A DNA stretch of 40,113 nucleotides from Hyphomicrobiales bacterium (GTDB lineage Bacteria; Pseudomonadota; Alphaproteobacteria; Rhizobiales; Rhizobiaceae): positions 1 through 40,113 of the forward strand of contig UBXM01000042.1 of assembly GCA_900469445.1 (NCBI GenBank), read 5' to 3'. This document shows positions 33,707-40,113 of the stretch, piece by piece. Within the stretch, counting starts at the first letter, position 1, and every line of letters starts with the position of its first letter. Both the position numbers and the translations under genes were made by a program. The notes beneath the pieces are model-generated. The model searched no databases. It worked only from the letters and a program-made list of their open reading frames with translations, and was not told the origin of the DNA.

Positions 33707-34391
33707 AACGATCCTGATCACCGCCTTCTGGTCGGCGGCGACGATCGCGATCTATCTTCTTTCGAAACACACCTATCGCCGCTGGCCGGCACTGTGGTCG
33801 TCACCGATGGTGCTGACGCCGGTTCTGCTTGCCGCGCTGGCACTCTCGCTCCATACGACCTACAGCGAATATATCGGCGCCACACGCTGGCTGATGATCA
33901 TTCTCGGCCCGGTTACCGTCGCCTTCGCGATCCCGATCTACGAACAGCGGGCGATGATCAAGCGATATTGGCCCGTGCTGGTCTTCGGCATCATTATCGG
34001 CAGCGGCACGGCGATCCTGACCGCCTGGGCGCTTGCCAGCCTGCTGTCCATCGACGGCGCGCTACGGCTCAGCCTCCTGCCGCGCTCGATCAGCACGCCT
34101 TTCGCCATGTCGATCTCGGAAAATATCGGCGGCGTACCGGATCTCACCGCGCTTTTCGTGGTGATGACCGGCGTGCTTGGCGCCACGCTCGGTGAAAACC
34201 TGCTGCGTGTTCTGCCGATCAAGTCCTCGCTCGCCCGTGGCGCCCTGTTCGGCATGGGCGCGCATGGTGTCGGCGTTGCCAAGGCCAACCAGATCGGCGC
34301 CGAGGAAGGCTCGGTCGCCGGACTGGTCATGGTGCTGGTCGGCCTTGTCAACGTGCTCGCGGCACCGCTTCTCGCCTACATCCTGCGTTAG
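33693..34391 (+). CDS. lrgB: LrgB family membrane protein
   Basis: 232 residues, about seven transmembrane helices. The LrgB signature is clear: LLPRSISTPFAMSISENIGGVPDLTALFVVMTG, then GALFGMGAHGVGVAKANQIG. It is the obligate partner of the LrgA-like protein encoded 14 bases in overlap. No LytSR-type regulator is adjacent. Function in rhizobia is not established; envelope homeostasis or metabolite export are both possible. Confidence 0.93.
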   Translation: MPSPETILITAFWSAATIAIYLLSKHTYRRWPALWSSPMVLTPVLLAALALSLHTTYSEYIGATRWLMIILGPVTVAFAIPIYEQRAMIKRYWPVLVFGIIIGSGTAILTAWALASLLSIDGALRLSLLPRSISTPFAMSISENIGGVPDLTALFVVMTGVLGATLGENLLRVLPIKSSLARGALFGMGAHGVGVAKANQIGAEEGSVAGLVMVLVGLVNVLAAPLLAYILR

Positions 34392-34416
34392 TATCGAAAC
34401 GGCAAAACAGATCACG

Positions 34417-34656
34417 TTACAGCCAGCTGCGGCCGTCGGCACCGGCCTGGCAGCCATAGGGCGGCAGGACATTGCCGAATGTCGCGTGTAGCTTGTCGCA
34501 GCCCCATTTGCGCATCGGCGTCGGAAGGCGGCTGTTGATCTCGATACCGACCTCGTCATAGGGGCTATCGGTATTACCGACATAACGGTACCAGCGGAAA
34601 CCGACGACGACGGATATGGCGATGACGACGGTCAGGAGAAGTTTCAGAATTCGCAT
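34417..34656 (-). CDS. Small membrane-anchored hypothetical protein
   Basis: 79 residues: an N-terminal hydrophobic helix (about 5-20) followed by a short domain with two cysteines in WGCDKL and PPYGCQ and the stretch NTDSPYDEVGIEIN. The even spacing of aromatic and Cys residues, the good start context and a TATAAAT-like sequence upstream (about 34672) support a real gene; similar small proteins seem familiar from other Rhizobiaceae, but no function is known to me. It is convergent with lrgB, 25 bases from its stop. Confidence 0.7.
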   Translation of the reverse strand: MRILKLLLTVVIAISVVVGFRWYRYVGNTDSPYDEVGIEINSRLPTPMRKWGCDKLHATFGNVLPPYGCQAGADGRSWL

Positions 34657-34759
34657 TGGAGTATCCGGGCTGTTATAAATACGCTCCGGACTTAACCCTT
34701 AGCGCAGCTTATCGGGACCCCTTTTGGAAGGCTTTCCCCAGATCGTGGCAGCCCGGCGG

Positions 34760-35104
34760 TCAAAGCCGGATCACATAGTCCTTGCGAGTCGTTTCAACCA
34801 CTTCCCAGGTTCCCTTGAAGCCCGGTCTCAAGATCATTCGGTCGCCAGCGCGCAGATGAGCAGGTTCGCCGCCCTCTTGCGTGACGATCGAATGGCCGGA
34901 AAGAATGTGGAAATATTCCCACTCGTCATAAACGATCCGCCACTTGCCGGGCGTCGCCTCCCAGACACCCGCATAGACCCCACCATCCGCTTCCTCGATA
35001 TTCCAGGTGCGGAATTGCGGATTGCCTTCAAGGATGCGATCGGGTGCCGGTGCCCCCTCCTCCGGTTCAATGGCCGAAAGGTCGAATGTCGCAAAGGTCT
35101 GCAT
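34760..35104 (-). CDS. Cupin-domain protein (DUF861 / EutQ-like type)
   Basis: 114 residues from the ATG at 35104, preferred over a TTG two codons upstream because GAGG lies seven bases before the ATG. A single small beta-barrel: GVYAGVWEATPGKWRIVYDEWEYFHILSG then LRAGDRMILRPGFKGTWEVVETTRKDYVI, typical of the cupin_3 family. Only one histidine is in the usual metal region, so catalysis is doubtful. It lies 40 bases downstream of the TetR-type regulator in the same direction and may be co-transcribed. Specific role unknown. Confidence 0.82.
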   Translation of the reverse strand: MQTFATFDLSAIEPEEGAPAPDRILEGNPQFRTWNIEEADGGVYAGVWEATPGKWRIVYDEWEYFHILSGHSIVTQEGGEPAHLRAGDRMILRPGFKGTWEVVETTRKDYVIRL

Positions 35105-35144
35105 CGCCAATCCTCGTTCGGGCGGTCACCCGTCTCATCGTTCT

Positions 35145-35744
35145 TCAAACGTCTTTTTCCAGATAACTGGAAAACCCATCAGCGGCTATGGCCGCCATGA
35201 CACGCAGGCGCTCGGTCGACATGCCGTTGCGGGCGCTGGCCGAAAGGCCGGCAAATGACATCATGATATAATCGGAGCAAATCTCCGCATTCTTTGCGTC
35301 GAGGACGACGACCTTTTCACGGATATAGGCCCGGCTCGCTTCCATGCGTGCGCAGGCCTTTTGGCCCGCCTGCGGGTCGGCCGTACCCCGCGCACCCTCG
35401 ATCACCATACAGCCACAAGGGCCGCCGCGTGCATAAGCGTCGGCGGCATAGCGCAAGAGCTTTGCCACGCCGTCCGGCAATGGCGTGCCGGGGGCAAGCG
35501 CCGTATCGACGTCCAGACCGTTCGTCTTTTCGTAGCGCCGCAGGACCTCGTCATAAAGTTCTAGCTTGCTTTTGAAGGCGGCGTAGAAACTTGGTGGGTT
35601 TATGCCAAGCGCCTGCGTCAGGTCTGCTACGCTCAGCGCATCATATCCCTTCGCATGAAACAGGAGCTGGGCTTTCGCCAGAGCCTCGTCGCGATCGAAT
35701 GCACGAGGCCTGCCACGTTTCGCAGTTATTTTTGTATCAGGCAC
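35145..35744 (-). CDS. bdcR: TetR-family regulator, BdcR-like
   Basis: 199 residues from a GTG at 35744. N-terminal helix-turn-helix (about 15-60) with RGRPRAFDRDEAL and ALGINPPSFYAAFKSKLELYDEVL; the C-terminal ligand domain holds GGPCGCMVIEGARG and FAGLSASARNGMS. It closely resembles Escherichia coli BdcR from memory, and is divergent from a BdcA-like gene as in that organism. It should repress bdcA and itself by binding the spacer, where a 16-base palindrome (35780-35795) and a second half-site overlapping its own start (35742-35748) are visible. Confidence 0.85.
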   Translation of the reverse strand: MPDTKITAKRGRPRAFDRDEALAKAQLLFHAKGYDALSVADLTQALGINPPSFYAAFKSKLELYDEVLRRYEKTNGLDVDTALAPGTPLPDGVAKLLRYAADAYARGGPCGCMVIEGARGTADPQAGQKACARMEASRAYIREKVVVLDAKNAEICSDYIMMSFAGLSASARNGMSTERLRVMAAIAADGFSSYLEKDV

Positions 35745-35779
35745 TACACAATCCTTGACGTCATCAATCCGCGCATTTA

Positions 35780-35795
35780 TGTAATGCCCACTACA
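35780..35795. promoter_or_regulatory. Likely operator of the bdcR/bdcA pair
   Basis: TGTAATGCCCACTACA is a palindrome with one mismatched pair around a CC centre. Its right half CACTACA recurs at 35742-35748, over the bdcR start codon. A TetR dimer at 35780 would cover the bdcA promoter. Confidence 0.55.
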
Positions 35796-35830
35796 TTAAA
35801 TCTCAAGCCTCGTTGAAGGGAGACATCGCA

Positions 35831-36544
35831 ATGACAGACTTCCATGGAAAGAAGGTATTGGTTCTGGGCGGCAGTCGCGGCATCGGAGCCGCCATCGTTC
35901 GCCGCTTTGCAAATGACGGCGCCAGGGTGATTTTCACATATGCCGGATCAAAGGATGCGGCCGACGCACTTGCTGGCGAGACCGGCGCCGATGCGGTCAA
36001 GTCCGATGCAGGCGACCGCTCGCAGACGATCGCAACCGTCAAGGCTGCGGGGGCGCTGGATGTTCTGGTCGTCAATGCCGGCACTCTGGTGCTCGGCGAT
36101 CCGCTGGAAATTGACGCCGATGCAGTCGACCGGATGATCGATATCAACGTGCGCGCGCCGTATCATGCCGCCGTCGAAGCCGCACGCCAGATGCCTGACG
36201 GGGGCCGTATCATCATCATCGGCTCGGTGAATGGCGACCGCATGCCATTTGCGGGCGGCGCGGCCTATGCGCTGACCAAATCGGCCGTTCAGGGCATGGC
36301 GCGTGGCCTCGCCCGCGACTTCGGCCCTCGCAACATCACCGTCAACGTGATCCAGCCCGGCCCGATCGATACCGACATGAACCCTGCCGACGGCCCGATG
36401 AAGGACACGATGCATGGTTTCATGGCGCTGAAACGCCATGGCCGACCGGAAGAAATCGCCGGGTTTGCCGCCTATCTTGCCGGTCCCGAAGGCGGTTTCA
36501 TGACCGGTGCGATGCACACGATCGACGGCGGCATGGGCGCCTGA
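35831..36544 (+). CDS. bdcA: BdcA-like short-chain dehydrogenase
   Basis: 237 residues from the ATG at 35831 (AAGGGAG eight bases upstream), the same length as Escherichia coli BdcA. Motifs: GGSRGIG, VVNAG, IIIGSVNGDRMPF, catalytic Y in AAYALTKSAVQGMARGLARDFGPRNITVN, then QPGPIDTDMNPADGPMKD and the C-terminal TGAMHTIDGGMGA. Large parts match BdcA as I remember it. In Escherichia coli, BdcA was reported to bind cyclic di-GMP and promote biofilm dispersal, although the fold is that of an NADPH-dependent reductase. A diguanylate cyclase gene is also in this window, but no link is shown. Confidence 0.88.
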   Translation: MTDFHGKKVLVLGGSRGIGAAIVRRFANDGARVIFTYAGSKDAADALAGETGADAVKSDAGDRSQTIATVKAAGALDVLVVNAGTLVLGDPLEIDADAVDRMIDINVRAPYHAAVEAARQMPDGGRIIIIGSVNGDRMPFAGGAAYALTKSAVQGMARGLARDFGPRNITVNVIQPGPIDTDMNPADGPMKDTMHGFMALKRHGRPEEIAGFAAYLAGPEGGFMTGAMHTIDGGMGA

Positions 36545-36604
36545 CGGCCAATAGAAAAAGGCGAAGCCGGTGCCACCGGGCACCTCCTTGCGCCGGGTAT
36601 CCCG

Positions 36605-36644
36605 AAAAAATGATCGGCGGCACGATGCAATTGTGCCGCCGATC
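36605..36644 (-). terminator. Terminator-like hairpin in minus orientation
   Basis: A 12-bp perfect stem (36612-36623 with 36633-36644) is followed by six T on the minus strand. No minus-strand gene precedes it, so it may protect bdcA from antisense transcription or act as a processed 3' end on +. Confidence 0.45.
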
Positions 36645-36815
36645 GGCTATAGCGCCTCACCATGGACAGCCGATTGCGTGTGTCCGGCCTGACGAGTCGA
36701 TGGAAATCGGCGATGATATCGGACCGGACGTTTCACATTCATGGTCGAGAGATGACCGCGCCCCGCGACACAGCGGGGACGCCTGATCGCGCCATCACTC
36801 ATATGTCCCGTTTTC

Positions 36816-36845
36816 TGCCGTCCCCATCCTGGGGCGGCATTTTTT
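36816..36845 (+). terminator. Intrinsic terminator upstream of the TerC-family gene
   Basis: GCCG-T-CCCC (36817-36825) pairs with GGGGCGGC (36831-36838) with one bulged T and a 5-nt loop, then six T. It ends 58 bases before the ATG at 36904, a position typical of transcription attenuation. Confidence 0.8.
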
Positions 36846-36903
36846 GTTTTCCCTTTCAACCACAGAAGGAATGGCCTCCAGAGACGGAAGGCCGCTTATC
36901 ATC

Positions 36904-38481
36904 ATGATATTCGAATGGATGTCCGACCCCGCTGCATGGGCGGGTCTCGCCACCCTTATTGTTCTTGAAATCGTTCTCGGCATCGACAATCTCGTGTTCA
37001 TCGCGATCCTTGCCGACAAGCTGCCCGAGCATCAACGCGAAAAGGCACGCCTGATCGGCCTCAGCCTCGCGCTGATCATGCGCCTCCTCCTGCTCGCCTC
37101 CGTCGCCTGGATCGTGACGCTGACAGCGCCGCTCTTCACCGTCGCAGGTCTGGACATTTCCGGTCGGGACCTGATCCTGCTGTTCGGCGGCGTGTTCCTG
37201 CTGTTCAAGGGAACGATGGAGCTGCACGAGCGCCTTGAAGGTCATTCCGGCCACAAGGAAGGAAAAATAGAACATGCCGTGTTCTGGCAGGTTCTGGTGC
37301 AGATCGTCGTGCTCGACGCAGTCTTCTCGCTCGATAGCGTCATCACCGCCGTCGGCATGGTGCAGCATCTGTCGGTGATGATGATCGCGGTCATCGTCGC
37401 CGTCGGCGTGATGCTTGTGTGCTCGAAGCCGCTGATGGCCTTCGTTTCCAAACATCCGACCGTGGTCATTCTTTGCCTCGGCTTCCTGATGATGATCGGC
37501 TTCTCGCTGATCGTCGAAGGCCTCGGCTTCCATATCCCGAAGGGCTATCTTTATGCCGCGATCGGCTTCTCTGTGCTGATCGAGGCCTTCAACCAGATCG
37601 GCCGCCGCAATCGCGAGCGCTTCATGTCGACAGGTGATCTGCGCGAACGCACGGCAAGCGCCGTTCTCTCCCTGCTCGGCAGCCGCCGCAGCGAGACGTC
37701 GCTCGGCGAAACCGCCGATGTGATTGCCGAACGGGCCTCGGAAAACGAGCTGTTCACGCCGGTCGAGCACGAGATGATCGAAAGCGTGCTGACGCTTGCC
37801 GATCGCCCGGCGAAATCCGTCATGACGCATCGTCTCGACATCGACTGGCTGGATATCGAGGACAGCGACGAAGACTTGCGCCGCAAGGTTCTGGAATCGG
37901 GTCATTCCCGTTTCCCGATCGCCCGCGGCAGCCTCGACGAATTCCTCGGCGTGGCCCTTGCCAAGGACCTGTTGCGCGACTTCATCGAGACCGGCAAGAT
38001 CGATTTCGAACGCTCGCTGCGCCAGCCGCTGGTCGTGCATGAAAGCGTCAATGCGCTGCGTCTGCTGGAACAGCTGCGTCAGTCGCCGTTGCAGGTGGCG
38101 ATCGTTCTCGATGAATACGGCTCGGTCGAAGGCATGGTCACCGCAACGGACCTGCTCGAAGCCATTGCCGGCGACTTTGCCGATGATGACGAGGAACAGT
38201 TGACGGTGGAACGCGGCGAGGATGGATCGCTTCTGGTCGATGGATGGATCGATATCCGTCACATTTCGAGACTGCTCGACAGCGATCTCGTCGATGACGC
38301 CGACCGCTATTCGACGCTGGCCGGTCTTATCCTCTGGCGTCTCGGCCATCTTCCCGAACAGGGTGAGACGTTTACCTTCGGCGGGCTCACCTACGAGGTC
38401 GTGTCGCTCGATGGGCGAAATATCGACAAGGTGCGGATCAGAGCGGCCTCATCCGCGCAGGCCCTGGCGGAAACCGCCTAA
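36904..38481 (+). CDS. TerC-CBS-CorC membrane protein (YoaE/YegH type)
   Basis: 525 residues from the ATG at 36904; the N-terminus MIFEWMSDPAAWAGL aligns with Escherichia coli YoaE, so the longer open frame that runs back into the terminator is not used. About seven transmembrane helices of the TerC family (VLEIVLGIDNLVFIAILADKLP, LILLFGGVFLLFKGTMELHERLEG, VVLDAVFSLDSVITAVGM, with the acidic residues DN and D-x2-DSV in membrane helices), then two CBS domains (about 325-450) and a C-terminal CorC/HlyC domain (about 455-515). TerC proteins move or sense metal ions, with manganese efflux shown for some. The cation is not known for this subtype. Confidence 0.9.
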   Translation: MIFEWMSDPAAWAGLATLIVLEIVLGIDNLVFIAILADKLPEHQREKARLIGLSLALIMRLLLLASVAWIVTLTAPLFTVAGLDISGRDLILLFGGVFLLFKGTMELHERLEGHSGHKEGKIEHAVFWQVLVQIVVLDAVFSLDSVITAVGMVQHLSVMMIAVIVAVGVMLVCSKPLMAFVSKHPTVVILCLGFLMMIGFSLIVEGLGFHIPKGYLYAAIGFSVLIEAFNQIGRRNRERFMSTGDLRERTASAVLSLLGSRRSETSLGETADVIAERASENELFTPVEHEMIESVLTLADRPAKSVMTHRLDIDWLDIEDSDEDLRRKVLESGHSRFPIARGSLDEFLGVALAKDLLRDFIETGKIDFERSLRQPLVVHESVNALRLLEQLRQSPLQVAIVLDEYGSVEGMVTATDLLEAIAGDFADDDEEQLTVERGEDGSLLVDGWIDIRHISRLLDSDLVDDADRYSTLAGLILWRLGHLPEQGETFTFGGLTYEVVSLDGRNIDKVRIRAASSAQALAETA

Positions 38482-38500
38482 GCAACCATCCGGAAACAAC

Positions 38501-38533
38501 AATGCCGCGGAACCCGATTTCCGCGGCATTTTC
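38501..38533 (+). terminator. Intrinsic terminator of the TerC-family gene
   Basis: A 12-bp perfect stem (38501-38512 with 38519-38530), 6-nt loop, followed by TTTTC. It lies 20 bases past the stop at 38481. Confidence 0.82.
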
Positions 38534-38552
38534 ATGTGTCGCCCATAAAGTG

Positions 38553-38963
38553 TCACGCGCTTTGGCGACGCGTTTCCCTGCCCACTCGTTCCTTGGCTTT
38601 CAACACATTTCCAACGGTTGAAAGCAACATGGCGGCGGTGCAGGGCTTCGCCAGCCGATAGGCCACATCCGGCAGTCCGGCGAGATCACGGGCGCTGCGA
38701 GCCGACGAGACGATGATACTGATTTTTGGCGCGCATTCCGCCACCATCTTGGCAAGATCGATGCCGTTCAGCCCGCCGGGCATGTCGACATCGGTGAGCA
38801 CAAGGTCGATATGCTCGTGCTGGCCGAGCTTGCCGACCGCTTCGAGCACGCTTGCGGCCTCCAGCACCGCATAACCGGCATCCTCAAGCGTATCAGCGAT
38901 CGTGAAGCGGATCAGCGCCTCATCTTCCACGACCAAAACCGTCTTCTGCCGAAAGCTGTCCAT
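38553..38963 (-). CDS. Single-domain response regulator (receiver protein)
   Basis: 136 residues, essentially only a CheY-like receiver domain: acidic pocket E13-D14, phosphorylation site D58 in LVLTDVDMPGG, switch serines at 86-87, and K106 in LAKPCTA. No output domain. Start ATG with GAGGA eight bases upstream. Stand-alone receivers in rhizobia act in phosphorelays, motility or the general stress response; no histidine kinase is adjacent, so the partner is unknown. Confidence 0.9.
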   Translation of the reverse strand: MDSFRQKTVLVVEDEALIRFTIADTLEDAGYAVLEAASVLEAVGKLGQHEHIDLVLTDVDMPGGLNGIDLAKMVAECAPKISIIVSSARSARDLAGLPDVAYRLAKPCTAAMLLSTVGNVLKAKERVGRETRRQSA

Positions 38964-39097
38964 ATGCGATGTCCTCGTTCAACCGTCGGACTATCAACGC
39001 ATATGGATGGGAAAGGATTGCGGCAGGACCTGTGCCAATTCGAAACATGTTTAATAGAATGCAAACAAACGGCTTAACGACTTGGAAGCCAAGCGCG

Positions 39098-40018
39098 TCA
39101 GTCGGCCCATTCAGGATCGCTGGTGAAGACGATGGTCAGCCAGCGGTCCGGCCCTTCACCGCCGATCGCCTCGCCGATCTCGTCGCGGATCGCGTCCCAT
39201 TCGGACAGGTGGCGCGGCGGCCAGTCGGCAGGCGCAATGAAAAAAAGCTCTATCTGCCGTCCCCGCCCGACACGCGCGACATAGGCGCGATAGGACAGGA
39301 AGCCGTGGCGCTCGACGATTGCCTCCGCAACCGTATCGACATGCTGCTTGAGTTCGACCGGTGTCACGAGAAGAATGTCGGCCACCGCCTGGCGCACATT
39401 CGATAGCGGCACCGGAGCGATGATCAGGCAGATGAGAGCCAGCGCACCCGGATCGATATAGGGGCTCAGCCATTCATATGGCGTGCCCTCGATCGCATGT
39501 CCGATGACAAAAGCCACCAGCAGGGCCGAGGTCAGCGCCGCCGTCATGGCCCATGCCTGGCTGTCGAGCGCAACGAAGCTGGATTTCAGGCTGCGATTGG
39601 CGCGACGGCAGAACAGCCACATGGCCAGCGACACGGTGACCGTGACGACCGTGAAGATCACCGCCGGACCGAAATCGATCGGCCGGCCGCCCGACATCAA
39701 ACTGCCGACGGCGCTGATGAAGGCGTAGATGGCGGCGCCCATCAGCAGCGTGCCGTTGAGGCCGAGCACCATCGGCTCCAGATGCCAGAAGCCGACGCTG
39801 AAGCGATCGATCAGCTTTCCCGTCGCCGTCGGCTGCGCGGAGGTCACGATCAGCCGCGACACGAGCAGAGCCAGAAGCGTCATGAACGCATCGGTCAGGG
39901 AATAGAAGCCATCGAAGACGATGGCGAAAGAGCCGGACATGAGACCGACCGTAATGCCGAAGGCTGCCAAAGCGGCCGTGACGGCGATGGACAGCCGAAG
40001 AAGTGACTGCTCGCTCAC
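39098..40018 (-). CDS. Cation diffusion facilitator (CDF) family transporter
   Basis: 306 residues from a GTG at 40018 with GGAG seven bases upstream; the frame stays open upstream to 40087, but those codons give a highly charged, unlikely N-terminus. Six transmembrane helices; metal-site residues D-x6-D in FDGFYSLTDAFMTLLAL (helix 2) and the D of LDSQAWAMTAALTSALL (helix 5). A C-terminal cytoplasmic domain (about 215-306, with AVADILLVTPVELKQHVDTVAEAI) is of CDF type but ends with unusual tryptophan-rich sequence. These proteins exchange Zn, Fe, Co or Mn ions for protons at the inner membrane. Which metal cannot be told from sequence. Confidence 0.88.
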   Translation of the reverse strand: MSEQSLLRLSIAVTAALAAFGITVGLMSGSFAIVFDGFYSLTDAFMTLLALLVSRLIVTSAQPTATGKLIDRFSVGFWHLEPMVLGLNGTLLMGAAIYAFISAVGSLMSGGRPIDFGPAVIFTVVTVTVSLAMWLFCRRANRSLKSSFVALDSQAWAMTAALTSALLVAFVIGHAIEGTPYEWLSPYIDPGALALICLIIAPVPLSNVRQAVADILLVTPVELKQHVDTVAEAIVERHGFLSYRAYVARVGRGRQIELFFIAPADWPPRHLSEWDAIRDEIGEAIGGEGPDRWLTIVFTSDPEWAD

Positions 40019-40113
40019 GGGTATTCTCCATTGAGGCGGACGCTCTCGCCCTGCCTCTTCTCTGATTTTCTCTCGGTGTCTGCGCAATCCCCTCTGGCCT
40101 GCCGGCCATCTCC

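Larger units (their letters stand above)
36545..36903 (+). promoter_or_regulatory. Structured intergenic region / leader before the TerC-family gene
   Basis: 359 bases without a clear gene, rich in hairpins: GGTGCC/GGCACC (36569-36584), a 12-bp perfect stem (36612-36623 with 36633-36644), GTCCGG/CCGGAC (36682-36687 with 36724-36729), CCCCGC/GCGGGG (36761-36766 with 36773-36778), and then a strong terminator ending 58 bases before the coding start. Aptamer-like folding before a terminator is the layout of a riboswitch or attenuator, but I could not match the yybP-ykoY manganese consensus. A small RNA ending at the terminator is the other option. Confidence 0.4.

Noticed and set aside
36660..36850. 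yybP-ykoY manganese riboswitch
   Set aside because: The conserved GGGGAGUA and the closing GAGACC-type sequences are not found, so only a generic structured leader is reported.

Overview
The window looks like a chromosomal segment of a fast-growing member of the Rhizobiaceae (Rhizobium/Agrobacterium/Neorhizobium type). Evidence: high GC with strong codon bias, the clpP-clpX-lon-hupB order typical of the group, capsule genes matching the rkp-1 set of Sinorhizobium (rkpA, rkpG, rkpH), a RIME-like intergenic palindrome, and several TTG or GTG starts with good Shine-Dalgarno sites. No insertion sequence, phage gene, tRNA, rRNA or CRISPR array was seen.

Layout. 1-213: 3' end of a UDP-glucose 6-dehydrogenase gene. 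353-2542 (-): katG. 2887-3726 (+): membrane-anchored protein of unknown function. 3841-4626 (+): PPP-type metallophosphatase. 4705-14358 (-): rkpA-rkpG-rkpH, a 2.5-kaa iterative polyketide/fatty-acid synthase, an alpha-oxoamine synthase and a 3-ketosphinganine-reductase-like SDR, with overlapping or near-touching ends. Upstream of rkpA lie a motif-rich regulatory region, then an outer-membrane polysaccharide export lipoprotein (14537-15715, -) and a divergent gene (16078-16926, +) that is a paralogue of the 2887-3726 gene. The two paralogues therefore bracket the lipid/capsule locus. 16903-21593 (-): yhaO-yhaN, an SbcCD-like nuclease/ATPase pair. 21705-23894 (-): an exported phytase-like protein behind a consensus PHO box. 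24074-29566 (-): hupB, lon, clpX and clpP, with intrinsic terminators after hupB, lon and clpX and heat-shock-type promoter candidates before lon and clpP. 29932-31185 (+): membrane diguanylate cyclase. 31284-33038 (+): gamma-glutamyltransferase. 33269-34391 (+): LrgA/LrgB pair. 34417-35104 (-): a small membrane protein and a cupin. 35145-36544: divergent bdcR/bdcA-like regulator/SDR pair. 36904-38481 (+): TerC-CBS-CorC membrane protein with a structured leader. 38553-38963 (-): stand-alone receiver protein. 39098-40018 (-): CDF cation transporter.

How the genes fit together. The most interesting unit is rkpAGH. RkpA has the full KS-AT-DH-(degenerate MT)-ER-KR-ACP order of highly reducing iterative synthases but no thioesterase. 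RkpG belongs to the enzymes that release an acyl chain by condensing it with an amino acid, and RkpH resembles 3-ketosphinganine reductase. This is the same logic used by fungi for fumonisin-type sphingoid analogues, so the operon probably makes a polyketide-derived, sphingoid-like amino lipid. K-antigen genetics in Sinorhizobium ties these genes to capsule production; the adjacent export lipoprotein and the UDP-glucose dehydrogenase fit a surface-polysaccharide setting. The rest is core proteostasis, DNA maintenance, phosphate scavenging, c-di-GMP and envelope functions.
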